NCBI RefSeq assembly: GCF_017347585.1
Contig: NZ_AP024480.1
Location: 1,882,001 to 1,946,000, forward strand
DNA: 64,000 bases
DNA from: Caldicellulosiruptor diazotrophicus
Lineage (GTDB): Bacteria > Bacillota > Thermoanaerobacteria > Caldicellulosiruptorales > Caldicellulosiruptoraceae
Reading direction: 5' to 3'
The notes under the pieces were generated by a model. That model was not told the DNA's origin. It ran no database searches and was given only the letters and a program-made list of their open reading frames with translations. Shown in pieces: positions 25,853 through 36,372 of this stretch. The translations under genes were made by a program, and so were the position numbers. Positions within the stretch are counted from its first letter, which is position 1, and each line of letters starts with the position of its first letter.

Positions 25853-28800
25853 TTATTTATCAGCCCAGTTCAAAACTGTATCGCTGACTATCATCTTTCC
25901 GCTGCCTTCATCTTTAACTGTTAGTTTCCTATTCTCTATCTCTTCTTTATTTGCACCTTTCTCGACTGTAGACCAGCTACCTCTTGTGTATTTATATTCG
26001 AATGTTTCACCTGCGTTAAGTTTAACAGTCACAGTATATGTCCCATCTTGCAATCTTACAAGTTCTATTGCTCCATCCTTATCTCCTGGATTCCAATCAG
26101 AAAGTCCAGCTTTCCCAAACGAACCTGCCAAATAGATAACATCATCATCTGTCCCAGCTGGTACCTTTACTTTAAATGTGACTTCAATATTTCCATTACC
26201 ATAAACTTTTGGAACTGCTACTGTACTTGAGCTTTCTAATGATACAGGGTCCTTACCGGTTACCTTAGCAAAACCTTGTGGAAATTCATTGCTCTTGTAT
26301 GCAACAAACATAGAAATTGGTGCAACCAATGCTTTGCCAGCAACAAAGTTTGTAAGATTCTTAATTGGTGTTGTGCCAACTTCATCTCCATTTGCAACAA
26401 CTACCCAGTTCCCTTCTGGCAGTGTGACCTCTTGTACTTTCTTTGTTGAGTTGTAAACAACTATAATGTCATTCCATGTATCTTTTGGATATGTGAGTCT
26501 GAATCCTAATGTTCCTTTCGGTGTTTGGATAAATGTAAGATATTTCTGTATGTCTTCTGCAGTTGTCATTCTGAAGGCCGGATGAGCCTTTCTTAGTGCA
26601 ATCAGACCCTGATAGTACTTGAAAGTGTTGTACCACTTTACTTTAAGGTTCCAGTTGTACTTATTAATTTTATCGCCCGCATTGTATGAGTTATGATTCA
26701 TATATTTTGTTCGGTTGAATTCAACTCCACCATGCAAGAATGGAACACCCTGTGCTGTCAAAACAATTGCATTCGCAAGTCTGCCCATTTTATCCTTGAT
26801 GTAATCTGGTTCATTTGGCACACTCTTTTGAAGTTTATCCCAAAGAGTTAGGTTGTCATGTGCCGAAACATAGTTTATGCATTCATCCGGGTCTGCAGCA
26901 AAATCACCAAGTCCACCCTGAATGCCTCTTTTGAGGTCTTCAAGCCTAAATGAGTAGTTTCCTTGCATGAATCCCTTAGATTCATTGTCAAGGTTACCTC
27001 TTATTGCTTCTCTTATTCTGTCGTTAAAAAGTCCTATGTGAAGGCCTGCCTGATTAAATGAGCCTATTTCCATTCTAAGTGAGCTATCAAGTGGTGTTGA
27101 CCCTGCAAGCCATCCCTCGCCATAGATAACTGCCGACGGATTTATCTTTCTTATCTCTTCTTGAGCTTTTGCCATTGTAACTCTGTCTATTGCTGCCATT
27201 AAGTCAAATCTAAAACCATCTATGTGATATTCTCTTGTGAGGTATGTCAAGGTATCAATTATAAATTTTCTTACCATTGGCTTTTCTGTTGCAACTTCGT
27301 TACCACAACCTGATGCATTAGAATAGTTACCATCTTTGTCTTTTCTGTAGAAGTATCCTGGTACTATCTTGTCGAATATTGAGAATTTTGCATCACCTAT
27401 CTGAAACGTGTGATTAAAAACAACATCCTGAATGATGCCTATCCCAGCCTTGTGCAGTGCCATGACCATTTGTTTGTACTCTTTAATTCTTGCAATTGTA
27501 TTTGGATTTGTAGCATATGAACCTTCAACGTTTTGATATAAAACAGGGTCATAACCCCAGTTATAGCCTTTATCAGGATTTGTTTCATCCACCGAACCAA
27601 AGTCATATGTTGGAAGAAGATGTACATGAGTTATACCAAGCTCTTTCAAATGGTCAATACCTGTTTTTACGCCATTTGGTCCTTTTGTCCCTGTTTGGGT
27701 AAAGCCTAAGTATTTGCCTCTAAACTCTGGCCTTACACCACTTGAATCATCTATTGTGAAGTCTCTTACGTGCGTCTCATAAATTATTGCGTCCTCTTGG
27801 TTTTTTAGCGTCACAAAAGTATCTTTTTCCCAGCCAACAGGGTTTGTATCCTTGGGATCAAAGATTAAAGTCCTTTCAGAATTTGCAGATGTTGCTCTTG
27901 AATATGGGTCTGGCACAACATATTTTCTGATTGTATCGTCGGTTATAGAGTTAGAAGCATGCCAAACTTCATATTGGTAGTATTTACCTTTCAAATCTCC
28001 ATTTATCTTAAGATACCATGTTCCGTTTACCGACTGCTGCATTTCATACTCTTTGTATTTTGTAGTCTTATAATCGTCGTAGAGTCTCAATATAACTCCA
28101 ATTGCTGTTGGAGCCCACAATCTGAATGTTGAATAAGCTTTTGTATAGGTGCATCCTAAATCATTGCCTTTGTAGTAGTACTTTGGATTGTCTAAAATAT
28201 TTCTTGCCTGAGCAACTGTTGGTTTGAAACCATCCTTTGACACAACATAAGGAACTTGTGGTTCTAATTCATCTTCAGTTGTAATCTTAAAGGTGTCAAC
28301 TTTTGTTATCTTTTCATTACCTGTGTAAAGCTCCTCAATTACTTTGTCATTTCCCATTCCATCTGGATACCACTTTGCAGATGTACCATCCCATGATGTG
28401 AACTTGAACTTAGCACCAATTACAACGCCGTCTTTGCCAAGCTCTTTGACAAGTTCATAGTAACCTTTCTGTGCATTCCATGTCATTTTCCATGCAGGAA
28501 GTGGTTTGTACTTTCCTTCAGAAGAAGCCGTTCCGCCCCAGTCGTTCATAGTTCCAGAGACATATACCTCAAGCTTGCCAGATGTGTCTGTAAATTTAAA
28601 ATCACCTGCACCAGGTTTTAATATAAATCTCACTTTTGTGCCGCCATCAATTAGCTCATACCCTGCATCCTCTGGTTTAAAATTCTTGTTTATCTTCGGC
28701 AAAACTGGTTCAACCTTTTTGATAGGAACTTCATCATAAAAAGCTGTCACTTTAAAACCTTGAGTTTTATTATTCGAAAGAATGTCTGCTTTCTTTGCAA

Positions 28801-29263
28801 GCCTTACAACGATCGTATTAAGACCATCAACAAAAGCTGTCATTTTCGGAGTTTTCTGGGGCTGAGATGTATAGATTTGCTCTTCACCTTCTATCAGCCA
28901 AACCTCTTTTGAACCGCTGATTCCTGAGATGAACCTGTCAACGGCAACATCTTTTGCTTCCCAGTTACCTTTTCTAACTATGATACCTACTTTTGTTACT
29001 TTCCCAGGAAGTTCAACTACTGCTTTTACTCCAAAGTCATCCTTGGAAGTAAACTCATAAGCTTTGCCTTCTGCACCAACTGGCTCAACAGGCCATATCC
29101 ACAAATTCCAACCCTGATAGTCTTCATTGTACCTGTAGTAGTGAATGATGAGAGTTGTTTTTTCATCTGCCCCCAGAATAGAAATTGGAAAAATTAGAGT
29201 AGCAATAAATAGGACCACCATCAAAAGGCTTATAAAACGTTTGCTCTCAAAATATTTCACCAT
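25853..29263 (-). CDS. pulA: Secreted type I pullulanase (GH13) with CBM41, CBM48 and CBM20-like modules
   Basis: This 1136-residue secreted enzyme cuts alpha-1,6 bonds of pullulan and branched starch. A signal peptide (1-31) is followed by a CBM41 domain (about 34-140, [13 protein letters not shown]). A linker/beta module (about 190-335) and a CBM48-type N domain (about 365-480) follow. The GH13 barrel carries the type I signature YNWGYDP and the four regions [23 protein letters not shown] and VSAHDN. The C-terminal 110 residues are a CBM20-like module almost shared with the next gene. AGGAGG precedes the ATG at 29263. It has a full consensus promoter (29379-29407). It has no SLH repeats, unlike many clostridial amylopullulanases. 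Confidence 0.96.
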   Translation of the reverse strand: MVKYFESKRFISLLMVVLFIATLIFPISILGADEKTTLIIHYYRYNEDYQGWNLWIWPVEPVGAEGKAYEFTSKDDFGVKAVVELPGKVTKVGIIVRKGNWEAKDVAVDRFISGISGSKEVWLIEGEEQIYTSQPQKTPKMTAFVDGLNTIVVRLAKKADILSNNKTQGFKVTAFYDEVPIKKVEPVLPKINKNFKPEDAGYELIDGGTKVRFILKPGAGDFKFTDTSGKLEVYVSGTMNDWGGTASSEGKYKPLPAWKMTWNAQKGYYELVKELGKDGVVIGAKFKFTSWDGTSAKWYPDGMGNDKVIEELYTGNEKITKVDTFKITTEDELEPQVPYVVSKDGFKPTVAQARNILDNPKYYYKGNDLGCTYTKAYSTFRLWAPTAIGVILRLYDDYKTTKYKEYEMQQSVNGTWYLKINGDLKGKYYQYEVWHASNSITDDTIRKYVVPDPYSRATSANSERTLIFDPKDTNPVGWEKDTFVTLKNQEDAIIYETHVRDFTIDDSSGVRPEFRGKYLGFTQTGTKGPNGVKTGIDHLKELGITHVHLLPTYDFGSVDETNPDKGYNWGYDPVLYQNVEGSYATNPNTIARIKEYKQMVMALHKAGIGIIQDVVFNHTFQIGDAKFSIFDKIVPGYFYRKDKDGNYSNASGCGNEVATEKPMVRKFIIDTLTYLTREYHIDGFRFDLMAAIDRVTMAKAQEEIRKINPSAVIYGEGWLAGSTPLDSSLRMEIGSFNQAGLHIGLFNDRIREAIRGNLDNESKGFMQGNYSFRLEDLKRGIQGGLGDFAADPDECINYVSAHDNLTLWDKLQKSVPNEPDYIKDKMGRLANAIVLTAQGVPFLHGGVEFNRTKYMNHNSYNAGDKINKYNWNLKVKWYNTFKYYQGLIALRKAHPAFRMTTAEDIQKYLTFIQTPKGTLGFRLTYPKDTWNDIIVVYNSTKKVQEVTLPEGNWVVVANGDEVGTTPIKNLTNFVAGKALVAPISMFVAYKSNEFPQGFAKVTGKDPVSLESSSTVAVPKVYGNGNIEVTFKVKVPAGTDDDVIYLAGSFGKAGLSDWNPGDKDGAIELVRLQDGTYTVTVKLNAGETFEYKYTRGSWSTVEKGANKEEIENRKLTVKDEGSGKMIVSDTVLNWADK

Positions 29264-29351
29264 CTTTCCTACCTCCTAGTTAATTTAATTAGTTTTTTTG
29301 AAACAACGCAACAAATAATAAACCCGAAACTCTAAAATGTCTTTTATGAAT

Positions 29352-29363
29352 GCAAAGGTTTGC
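29352..29363. promoter_or_regulatory. Short palindrome downstream of the pullulanase promoter
   Basis: GCAAAGGTTTGC has inverted arms GCAAA/TTTGC around GG, about 16 bases downstream of the -10 box. This is the position and shape of a LacI-family operator, but too short to assign. Confidence 0.3.
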
Positions 29364-29378
29364 CTTAACTTTGTAATG

Positions 29379-29407
29379 ATTATATATCTTTTTATTAAAA
29401 TTGTCAA
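29379..29407 (-). promoter_or_regulatory. Consensus sigma-A promoter of the starch operon
   Basis: On the minus strand TTGACA and TATAAT, both perfect, are separated by exactly 17 bases. The predicted leader to the pullulanase start is about 110 bases. This is the best promoter match noticed in the window. Confidence 0.8.
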
Positions 29408-29463
29408 TATGCTGCAATTTGAATAAATTAAAGACTTGAATTTATGAAAAGTAAATAAAAATA

Positions 29464-29489
29464 GCAGTCTCCACACACTGGAAGACTGC
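29464..29489 (-). terminator. Terminator after the 547-residue SLH gene
   Basis: On the minus strand GCAGTCT and AGACTGC pair around a 12-base loop and are followed by TATTTTTATTT. It separates the galactan locus from the starch operon. Confidence 0.75.
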
Positions 29490-29517
29490 CGTATAGAAAA
29501 GTTGTAAAGTTTATTTT

Positions 29518-31161
29518 TTATTCCCATTTGAAAAATATCCTGAACAAAAGCTGAGCAGCTTCTGCACGATTTGCAAACTTTCGCGGCAGTATTTGATTTT
29601 TATTATTTCCTTTTATTAAATCATTTGCAACCAAAACAGAAACACTATCTTGAGCATACGTAGATATATCAGACGAATCAGAAAATTTAGTTGCAAGGTT
29701 ACTTTTTATTTTTACAATTGGTTTGTTTGCAACCTCCAATGCTCTTTGTACAAGTACCATCATATCTTGCCTTGTTATATAATCTTCTGGTTTAAATTTA
29801 TTTGCATAACCTTTTACAATACCAAGTGCTTTTGCAATTGCAACTTCACGCCAGTAGCTGCTATCTTTTTTAACATCTTCAAAGTTCGAAGAATACTGAG
29901 CATCAAGGCCAAGAACATTTACCAGCCACTTGACAAACTCTCCACGCTTTATATATTCTTGGGGTCTAAAACTATTTTGGTCAACACCACTTATTATATT
30001 TCTCGTGGCCAGCGAAGATACAGCTTTTTCAGCCCACGAATAATTCTTCAAGTCGTCAAATTTTTTGCTAATATATCCCACTGCAAATTTGCTAAAACTG
30101 TTCACATTCGCAACCATACGTTTAGAATTAGCAACATATTTGCTATTTGATACAATCTCTACTTTCCCATCATCATTTATATGAAATAAAACCAAGTTTT
30201 CAATACCGCTCAGCTCTTCTACTCCAGGAGTATAAGCAATAGATATTTTTATAGAATTTGTAGGTCTTTCAACATTCACCTTTTTCAAATCTTGATAAAA
30301 CCCAATTTCATATATTGGTCTTTTCCCAACTGCCGCGCGAATCTCTGAAGGTATATTAGAATTTTCTACTTTTTTTATCAATATCTCTATTTGCTTATTC
30401 TTGTCTATATTCTTTTCCTTTAATAGGTCAGCTGGAAGTTTCAAATCTAATTCATCTGTATCAATTAAAACTTCATGCACATCAAAAGAAGTTGTAAATA
30501 CTTTCGATGGAAGCACAATATTGTACTGTACTAAAGGCTTGCTGTTTTTTAGATCCAACGTTAAAATTTTGTTTTTTGACACCTGCATCTGCAGTGCTTT
30601 TTGTACTAAAGACTCATCTAATCTAACGTCTAATCTTCCCTCTGACAGCTGAGATATTTTGGGCCTAATTATCCCATTATTGTCAATCGTAATTTCAGGC
30701 AAAGCCTCTTTATCACTTTGTTTAATATCTTCCTTTTGAGATGATTGCGCACCTACCTGCCTTTTAGCTTCATTGAAATTAGGGATTAAAATCTCAGGAG
30801 ACGAAGTAGGTAAAGATGGTTGTTTCCTTACTACATTGAAAGTTTTTATATCGACAATAGAACCTTTACCTGCCACAACCGTGTAAGTACCCTCAGGCGA
30901 GTCTGCTGGTAAAGTAAATTTGTCACTGAAGTTTTTCCCCTTCACTGTATTTATATAAAGTATGGTAGAATTTGGTCTCAACACTTTGATAACAATCTCA
31001 TCAAACACTGTTTGTCCAGAAATTACAACGTCTTCACCTGGACTTTTATCAGGTATGGAATTTAAAATAACTTCTTGGGCAGAATATCCTATAGACAATA
31101 AAGGGACTAATAACACAAAAACTAACAATATACTTGAAACAATCCTTGTTCTTTTTTCCAT
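29518..31161 (-). CDS. Secreted SLH-domain protein of unknown function
   Basis: This 547-residue protein has a signal peptide (about 1-27), a small beta domain (28-110) resembling an Ig-like or macroglobulin-type fold (SPEGTYTVVAGKGSIVDIKTFNV), and a polar linker (112-150). A beta-rich middle region of unknown type (about 155-360) follows. Three SLH repeats (about 365-547) end the protein and anchor it to the S-layer or secondary cell-wall polymer. No catalytic motif or carbohydrate-binding module is recognisable. AAAAGGAGG precedes the ATG at 31161. It lies directly downstream of the GH53 galactanase, separated by a terminator-like hairpin, so it could be a surface partner of that enzyme. 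That is inference. Confidence 0.85.
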   Translation of the reverse strand: MEKRTRIVSSILLVFVLLVPLLSIGYSAQEVILNSIPDKSPGEDVVISGQTVFDEIVIKVLRPNSTILYINTVKGKNFSDKFTLPADSPEGTYTVVAGKGSIVDIKTFNVVRKQPSLPTSSPEILIPNFNEAKRQVGAQSSQKEDIKQSDKEALPEITIDNNGIIRPKISQLSEGRLDVRLDESLVQKALQMQVSKNKILTLDLKNSKPLVQYNIVLPSKVFTTSFDVHEVLIDTDELDLKLPADLLKEKNIDKNKQIEILIKKVENSNIPSEIRAAVGKRPIYEIGFYQDLKKVNVERPTNSIKISIAYTPGVEELSGIENLVLFHINDDGKVEIVSNSKYVANSKRMVANVNSFSKFAVGYISKKFDDLKNYSWAEKAVSSLATRNIISGVDQNSFRPQEYIKRGEFVKWLVNVLGLDAQYSSNFEDVKKDSSYWREVAIAKALGIVKGYANKFKPEDYITRQDMMVLVQRALEVANKPIVKIKSNLATKFSDSSDISTYAQDSVSVLVANDLIKGNNKNQILPRKFANRAEAAQLLFRIFFKWE

Positions 31162-31211
31162 TACTAAAATCCTCCTTTTAGGATTATAGCCTTATAAAAC
31201 CTTTAAAATCT

Positions 31212-31242
31212 GCCCGGCAACCACTAAAAATAGTTGCCGGGC
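31212..31242 (-). terminator. Hairpin between GH53 galactanase and SLH genes
   Basis: The arms GCCCGGCAAC and GTTGCCGGGC form a perfect, very GC-rich stem in an AT-rich region. On the minus strand only AGATTTTAAAG follows, so termination is probably partial. Confidence 0.65.
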
Positions 31243-31252
31243 GGTTAAAACC

Positions 31253-34200
31253 TCATCGAAGATCAACAGGCTCAGCAAGACTATTTGGAACAGAAAGGCT
31301 TGTGTCAAATTTGTCAAATACAAATACTTTTACCCTGTAGTCAGTGCTCAGATAATCACTTACATTAAAATAGGCCTTAAAATCTTCAGCTTCTACTACA
31401 TCCTTTTCAACAGCAACAACTGAAACAGGAGTTGTCCCTTTTAATAGTTCAAACACCACAACTTCTCTGCTATCGTGCTGAATACCTTCTGATTGTTTTA
31501 CCGTAACACTTGCAATAAGTCCTTTATCTTTTTGCATGCTTGCATTTGAAATTTCAAATTCCCTGTCAGCAACCTTGAAAAATTCTACATCGTCAAGGTT
31601 GCACCATGTCCCTCCTGCATTCTCTGAATCTGAATAAAGCCCTATTGTAACGCGTCCAGTGGTAACCTTAATGTTAGCAATTACCATTCTATGCCATTCA
31701 GCAACCCATTTGGTTGGCATATTTATTCTCAGTTCTTCCCCGCCATAGTCTTTTACAAACAAGTAGTTAGCATTCTGACCGCCGCCACCATTTGCAAAGG
31801 CTCTGAAGATGTATATACCATTTGGTATATTTTCAATTGTTTGATATGTGACCACCTTGTAAGGTTTGTCACTCCAGTGAGTAAGCTGCGCTGTCCCAGA
31901 ATGCCCACCACTTTCAGTTTTGACTGCATTTGTATTTCCTTCACTTATCCAATACTTTAGTCCTTCTTCAAAACTGTAATTTTTTATAAGGTTTTTGCTG
32001 TTGATAACTTTGACTTTGGCATATGCTTTTAGAGTCGTGCCTTCTACAGTACCAGTCACAGTAAATTCACCAATCGCTGAGTATTTACTCTCATCAATAG
32101 CTTCCCATGTAACACTTGCCTCAGAGGATGTATCATCATCATAAACCACCATGACAGTTGGCGGAAGCTGTGGCTTTTGCCCTACCTCTGTTGTAATATC
32201 TAATCTTTGAATGCTCACTATATTCTTTTCGATATCTGGGTCCTGGCGATAGAACAGAACATCGTCTATTGCACACCAGAAACCTGAATCAGCAGTAATT
32301 TCAAATGAAATTGTGCACTTTCCTGTTGTCACACTAATATCATTTATTTCAGCAGGTGTCCAAGCATCCCATGAAGCTGACTGTGGAATTTGCATTCTTA
32401 TCTCCTGTCCACCATAATCCTTTATTACAATATCACGTTTTTGAGCACTACCAGTGTTAACAAACCATGCTTTAAATGTATACTTGCCTTGCCCTAAGCC
32501 TGTAATTGTCTGAGATATTACAAGATTGTATGGTGAGTTATACCAAATATTTAATTTCTTATTACCTGAACGGACAGGGGCGTTGCTGTTTGCATTTGCA
32601 GCTCCAGTCTGCCCTTCTATGTTCCAGCCAGTTAAATCTTCTTCAAATCCAGAATTTTGTATTAGATTAGCTACTTTTACTTTTGCAACAGGTGTAACCT
32701 CACTTCCTTCAACATGCCCGTAAACTTCAAAGCTACCAGCTTGAGTATATTTTGACGGATCAATACCGTCCCATGTGACATCAACCTCTTTTGTAAGACC
32801 ATTGCTCAAAATGGCTGTGATTTTAACAGGAAGTTTTGGCATCTCACCTGGAGTTGTTCCAACAACAATTGGTTTATAACCTACAATCATGATGTTATTG
32901 AGCATCTTGAACACATACAGAGAATCCAAAGCATTTCCATTAAAATCAAACATAGCTTGGTTATCCCATCCATTTCCTTCACCTGTCTTCCATCCAGCAC
33001 CTTCAACTGGTATCCAATCAGGCTCCCAATAGAATATGCCAAGTCCTTTGCCATCTGGAACTTGTGCTACAGCGTTTGCAATGTTTCTAATAACCAGTGC
33101 TTGATTTTGGACTGATGGCTCATACCAGGCTGTTGCAGCTTCCCTTGTGCCAAAGATATTATTCAGTCCATCTCCATTTTCTAAAGTGTATGCATACGCT
33201 GTTTCTGCAATAACTACCTCTTTGTTATATCTTTTGCTAATATCATTCATATTGTAGATTAAATCACTAAGCTTTCCATGCCAGTATGGGTAATATGAAA
33301 GTCCAATTACATCAAACTTAACATCGCGCTGGGTCAAATTGTCAAATACTCTTCTGTATAATTCATTGTCCCCGCCATTTGCAAGGTGAATCATAATCTT
33401 TACCTGATTATCCGCCCCAGCTGCATCTTTTACACCTCTAATCCCTGCCTTTAGAAGCTCTGCAAAATTGTCATATCCTCCAGCATCTTCGCCCCATGTT
33501 TTTCCGTCCGGCCAGAGCATACCGCCATTAACCTCATTTCCAACCTGAACCATGTCAGGAAGTGCACCTTGATCTTTGTACATTTTTATGACGTCATAAG
33601 TATACTGGTAAACTGCCTGTTTTAGCTGGTCAAATGAAAGATTTGCCCATGCTTTTGGTTTGTCTTGCTTTCCCGGGTCTGCCCAAAAGTCACTATAATG
33701 AAAATCAAGCAAAAGTTTTATACCTAAAGCTTTTGCTCTTTTTGCAATTTCCAGCATATTCTCTGCACTGCAATTTCCACCTCCCAATGGATTACCATTG
33801 ACATCTTTTGGATCATTCCATATTCTAAGCCTTATCCAGTTAACTCCAAAATATTTCAAAATCTCAAGTGCATCCATCTGGACTCCGTTCAAATAGAACT
33901 TACCGCCACAATCTTCTATTTGTTTTAGCATTGATACATCTGCGCCCTTTATGAAAGTATCACCAACCATTTTGTATACTCTCAGCTCCTTTATTGAAGC
34001 TGGCTGATTGTTTGGTGTTGAGGTGATTGTGACACGGATATATCTTATCCCTGAGGCAGATGGTATGAACTTGTCATACTGTGTTTGTGAAGTGTCAGTA
34101 TTGTTTGATTTGTCTACTAATACTGTCCACCTATTGTCATCTATTGAATATTCAATTTTATACTGATAGCTCCCATTACCATTAAAAACTATTTCGGTTG

Positions 34201-34501
34201 CAAAAAGGTCTTTATAAACATCTCCCAAATCAATCTTCAGCCAATGAATGCCTGCATCCTGTGCACTCCAAAAAGTAGTCTCATCACCGTCATTTGCAAG
34301 GGTTGCCTGATGTGTTGGGGCTTCACTGTCAGAAAAAATATTTTTGCCTACAGCTATATTAGGACCAATTGGGTCAACTTTTATCCCAATTTGCTTCTTT
34401 ACCTGAGCTGAACTCTGTGCAAAGACCTTGGTTGGCAACAAAGGAAAAGCAAAAGAAATGACAAAAATGAAGAATACAAAAATAGCAAATGTTCTTTTCA
34501 T
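31253..34501 (-). CDS. Secreted GH53 endo-1,4-beta-galactanase with multiple binding modules
   Basis: This 1082-residue secreted enzyme hydrolyses beta-1,4-galactan side chains of pectin. It has a signal peptide (1-29), then an F5/8-type (CBM32-like) module (about 48-178). The GH53 barrel (about 182-545) has acid/base E323 in QVGNEVNGG and nucleophile E433 in VIAETAYAYT. Two repeats of an Ig-like domain plus a CBM61-like galactan-binding module (LIQNSGFEEDLTGW and LIKNYSFEEGLKYW) follow, and a final Ig-like region. There is no SLH repeat. The ATG at 34501 is preceded by AAGGAGTG. An in-frame start at 34564 has no such site and no signal-like sequence. It lies downstream of an Lpl-type transporter. 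Confidence 0.95.
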   Translation of the reverse strand: MKRTFAIFVFFIFVISFAFPLLPTKVFAQSSAQVKKQIGIKVDPIGPNIAVGKNIFSDSEAPTHQATLANDGDETTFWSAQDAGIHWLKIDLGDVYKDLFATEIVFNGNGSYQYKIEYSIDDNRWTVLVDKSNNTDTSQTQYDKFIPSASGIRYIRVTITSTPNNQPASIKELRVYKMVGDTFIKGADVSMLKQIEDCGGKFYLNGVQMDALEILKYFGVNWIRLRIWNDPKDVNGNPLGGGNCSAENMLEIAKRAKALGIKLLLDFHYSDFWADPGKQDKPKAWANLSFDQLKQAVYQYTYDVIKMYKDQGALPDMVQVGNEVNGGMLWPDGKTWGEDAGGYDNFAELLKAGIRGVKDAAGADNQVKIMIHLANGGDNELYRRVFDNLTQRDVKFDVIGLSYYPYWHGKLSDLIYNMNDISKRYNKEVVIAETAYAYTLENGDGLNNIFGTREAATAWYEPSVQNQALVIRNIANAVAQVPDGKGLGIFYWEPDWIPVEGAGWKTGEGNGWDNQAMFDFNGNALDSLYVFKMLNNIMIVGYKPIVVGTTPGEMPKLPVKITAILSNGLTKEVDVTWDGIDPSKYTQAGSFEVYGHVEGSEVTPVAKVKVANLIQNSGFEEDLTGWNIEGQTGAANANSNAPVRSGNKKLNIWYNSPYNLVISQTITGLGQGKYTFKAWFVNTGSAQKRDIVIKDYGGQEIRMQIPQSASWDAWTPAEINDISVTTGKCTISFEITADSGFWCAIDDVLFYRQDPDIEKNIVSIQRLDITTEVGQKPQLPPTVMVVYDDDTSSEASVTWEAIDESKYSAIGEFTVTGTVEGTTLKAYAKVKVINSKNLIKNYSFEEGLKYWISEGNTNAVKTESGGHSGTAQLTHWSDKPYKVVTYQTIENIPNGIYIFRAFANGGGGQNANYLFVKDYGGEELRINMPTKWVAEWHRMVIANIKVTTGRVTIGLYSDSENAGGTWCNLDDVEFFKVADREFEISNASMQKDKGLIASVTVKQSEGIQHDSREVVVFELLKGTTPVSVVAVEKDVVEAEDFKAYFNVSDYLSTDYRVKVFVFDKFDTSLSVPNSLAEPVDLR

Positions 34502-34635
34502 TTTTTGTTTCACTCCTTTATTGTTGTTTAAAATAAGGCAAGAATCTACCTCAAAAATTTGCATTTCACAATAAGCTACTCTATAATTTAATTAATAAAA
34601 CTTCTTTATGCTCTTTTTTCTAACTTAATTAGTGT

Positions 34636-34683
34636 AGAGGCTACCAGCAAAACACACCCATCTCTTGAGCACTGGTAGCCTCT
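34636..34683 (-). repeat. Hairpin between binding-protein and galactanase genes
   Basis: The arms AGAGGCTACCAG and CTGGTAGCCTCT are perfect complements with a 24-base loop. No T-run follows on the minus strand. It may protect the 3' end of the binding-protein message. Confidence 0.65.
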
Positions 34684-34711
34684 TTCTTTTTCAAAAAACT
34701 ATTCTATAAAT

Positions 34712-36301
34712 TTACTGATTTCTCTCCTTGAAGTATTGCTCAAGCTGTCTTAGCGCTTCAGCTTTGACCTTGTCAACACCTGCTGCTTTGAGCTTTTTGT
34801 CAAGTGTTGCAAAAGCTTCATCCACATTCTTTACCATACCCAAACAGATTGGATTGTAATACTGTGTCATAACGCTGTTTAGGTTTGCAATCTCAGTTTT
34901 TACCTTTGTCTGGTCAAGTGAGAATGAAGATAGTGGTGAGCTTACAAGCGCCTTCTTGATTGTGTTTCTTAGTGCAATGTAGTTATCATCCCAGCTTGCA
35001 AGTGGTAAGAACTGGTCTTTATTTGTGAACCAGAACCCTGCAGCATCTGGCGGATAAGTGTTGTTATCTGGTGTAACACCTTTTGGTAAGTCAATTTTGT
35101 TGTTTTTGATTATATAGTTCTTGCCTTGAATTCCAAAGTATACAAGATAGTTGTAAGACTTTTCTTCCATAATAAGGTCAAGTGCCATAAGTGTTCTCTC
35201 TGCGTTTTTTGTCTTTGCAACAAGAGCAACGCCATTATTTATATATGGGTCTGCTGGTCTGTGACCTCTTTTATCAAATATTGGAATAATCTCAACCTTC
35301 CAACCTTTAGCTTTTGCATTTGCAAGATTGGACTGGATGTCTTGGCTATTTCCAAACGCAACTGCCGATTTTCCTTGGTCAAAAGCATCTTTGCTTCTCA
35401 CCTTATTAGCATAAGCATTTCTATTGATGTATCCTTTGTCGTACCATGATTTTACTTTCTTGGCTGCTTCTTTGAAAGCAGGCAAAATTTCTTTGTCCAT
35501 TATATAGTAAACTTTTGGTTTAGTGTCGTATATGGTTGTGAAAAGACCTGTTCCACCTGTTGAAACTCTTGCAACATCTTCTAAGTAATCTGTTTTTTCA
35601 ACCAAAAGTCTCCACATAACTGAGTTCAAATCATACTGGTTGTCCAAGTTCATTGGCATCATGCCTTTTTCATTTTTCTTTACTGCAGCAAGAAACGGCT
35701 CTATATCATTGTATTTTTTGATTGGTGGCAGCTTATATTTTTCTCTCAAATCTCCTCTCAAAATTACAACATCAGCTTTTCTGTCGGGTGTTGCAGTCGG
35801 AATCATGTAGATTTTCCCTTTTACCTTTGCTTCCTGCCATGCAACAGAAGGTGTTGCTTTGTAATGTCTTGGCATGTATTTTTTGATCATATCCATTGTA
35901 AGTTCCTTAAATCCACCTTTTGCAGCTTCCTGGAAGTAGAAACACCAATTTGCTGCATACATCCAATCAACATTCTCTCCTGATGCCAAAATAAGTGGAT
36001 ATTTGTAGTTCAAATCTCCCCATCCAATGTAGTTAATCTCCATTGTTGCGTTGATATCTTTTTGAAGTTTTTTGTTAAGCTCTTTCATAACGTTTGGAAA
36101 TTCAGCTGGTGCATCACCCAAAAGATAACCAACAATCTTGACAGGTTTTGATACATCAATGCTCGGGTCAAAACCGGGTGCAGTTCTTTTCGCTTTTGTT
36201 TGTGCACCAAAACCAACCGCAAACATTGAAACTAAAATGGTTGAAAATACAAAACATACCGTCAAGATGAGCACTAAAAGCCTGAAGTTCTTTTTCATCA
36301 T
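34712..36301 (-). CDS. Lpl-type ABC transporter substrate-binding protein (galactan locus)
   Basis: This 529-residue extracellular binding protein is of the large LplA/YtcQ type. The signal region (about 1-33) has a cysteine at position 16, but it is preceded by LTV rather than a good lipobox and lies inside the hydrophobic core. The conserved GYLLGDAPAEFPNVMKELNKKL and NGVALVAKTKNAERTLMALDLIM are typical of the family. GGGAGG precedes the ATG at 36301. It is the last gene of permease-permease-binding protein, followed by the GH53 galactanase gene. Galacto-oligosaccharides are therefore the likely cargo, which is inference. Confidence 0.92.
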   Translation of the reverse strand: MMKKNFRLLVLILTVCFVFSTILVSMFAVGFGAQTKAKRTAPGFDPSIDVSKPVKIVGYLLGDAPAEFPNVMKELNKKLQKDINATMEINYIGWGDLNYKYPLILASGENVDWMYAANWCFYFQEAAKGGFKELTMDMIKKYMPRHYKATPSVAWQEAKVKGKIYMIPTATPDRKADVVILRGDLREKYKLPPIKKYNDIEPFLAAVKKNEKGMMPMNLDNQYDLNSVMWRLLVEKTDYLEDVARVSTGGTGLFTTIYDTKPKVYYIMDKEILPAFKEAAKKVKSWYDKGYINRNAYANKVRSKDAFDQGKSAVAFGNSQDIQSNLANAKAKGWKVEIIPIFDKRGHRPADPYINNGVALVAKTKNAERTLMALDLIMEEKSYNYLVYFGIQGKNYIIKNNKIDLPKGVTPDNNTYPPDAAGFWFTNKDQFLPLASWDDNYIALRNTIKKALVSSPLSSFSLDQTKVKTEIANLNSVMTQYYNPICLGMVKNVDEAFATLDKKLKAAGVDKVKAEALRQLEQYFKERNQ

Positions 36302-36331
36302 ACAATCAACCTCCCTGATTCATTTTAATCT

Positions 36332-36367
36332 ATATCAACAGGCATTACAAAAAATACCTGTTGATAT
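36332..36367 (-). repeat. Hairpin between permease and binding-protein genes
   Basis: The arms ATATCAACAGG and CCTGTTGATAT are perfect 11-base complements with a 14-base loop. No T-run follows on the minus strand. A similar hairpin lies at the same place in the second Lpl operon (52831-52880). Confidence 0.65.
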
Positions 36368-36372
36368 CATTT

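Noticed and set aside
29285-29527. 80-codon open frame on the minus strand between the SLH and pullulanase genes
   Set aside because: It overlaps a terminator, the start of the SLH gene's downstream region and the pullulanase promoter, has no ribosome-binding site, and its composition is not protein-like.
29650-30150. 166-codon open frame on the plus strand
   Set aside because: It is antisense to the SLH protein gene, which has clear domains, and its translation is rich in Cys, Phe and Tyr with no recognisable pattern.
34636-34683. Full terminator between the galactan binding protein and GH53 genes
   Set aside because: The stem is strong, but on the transcribed (minus) strand no T-run follows, so complete termination is not supported.
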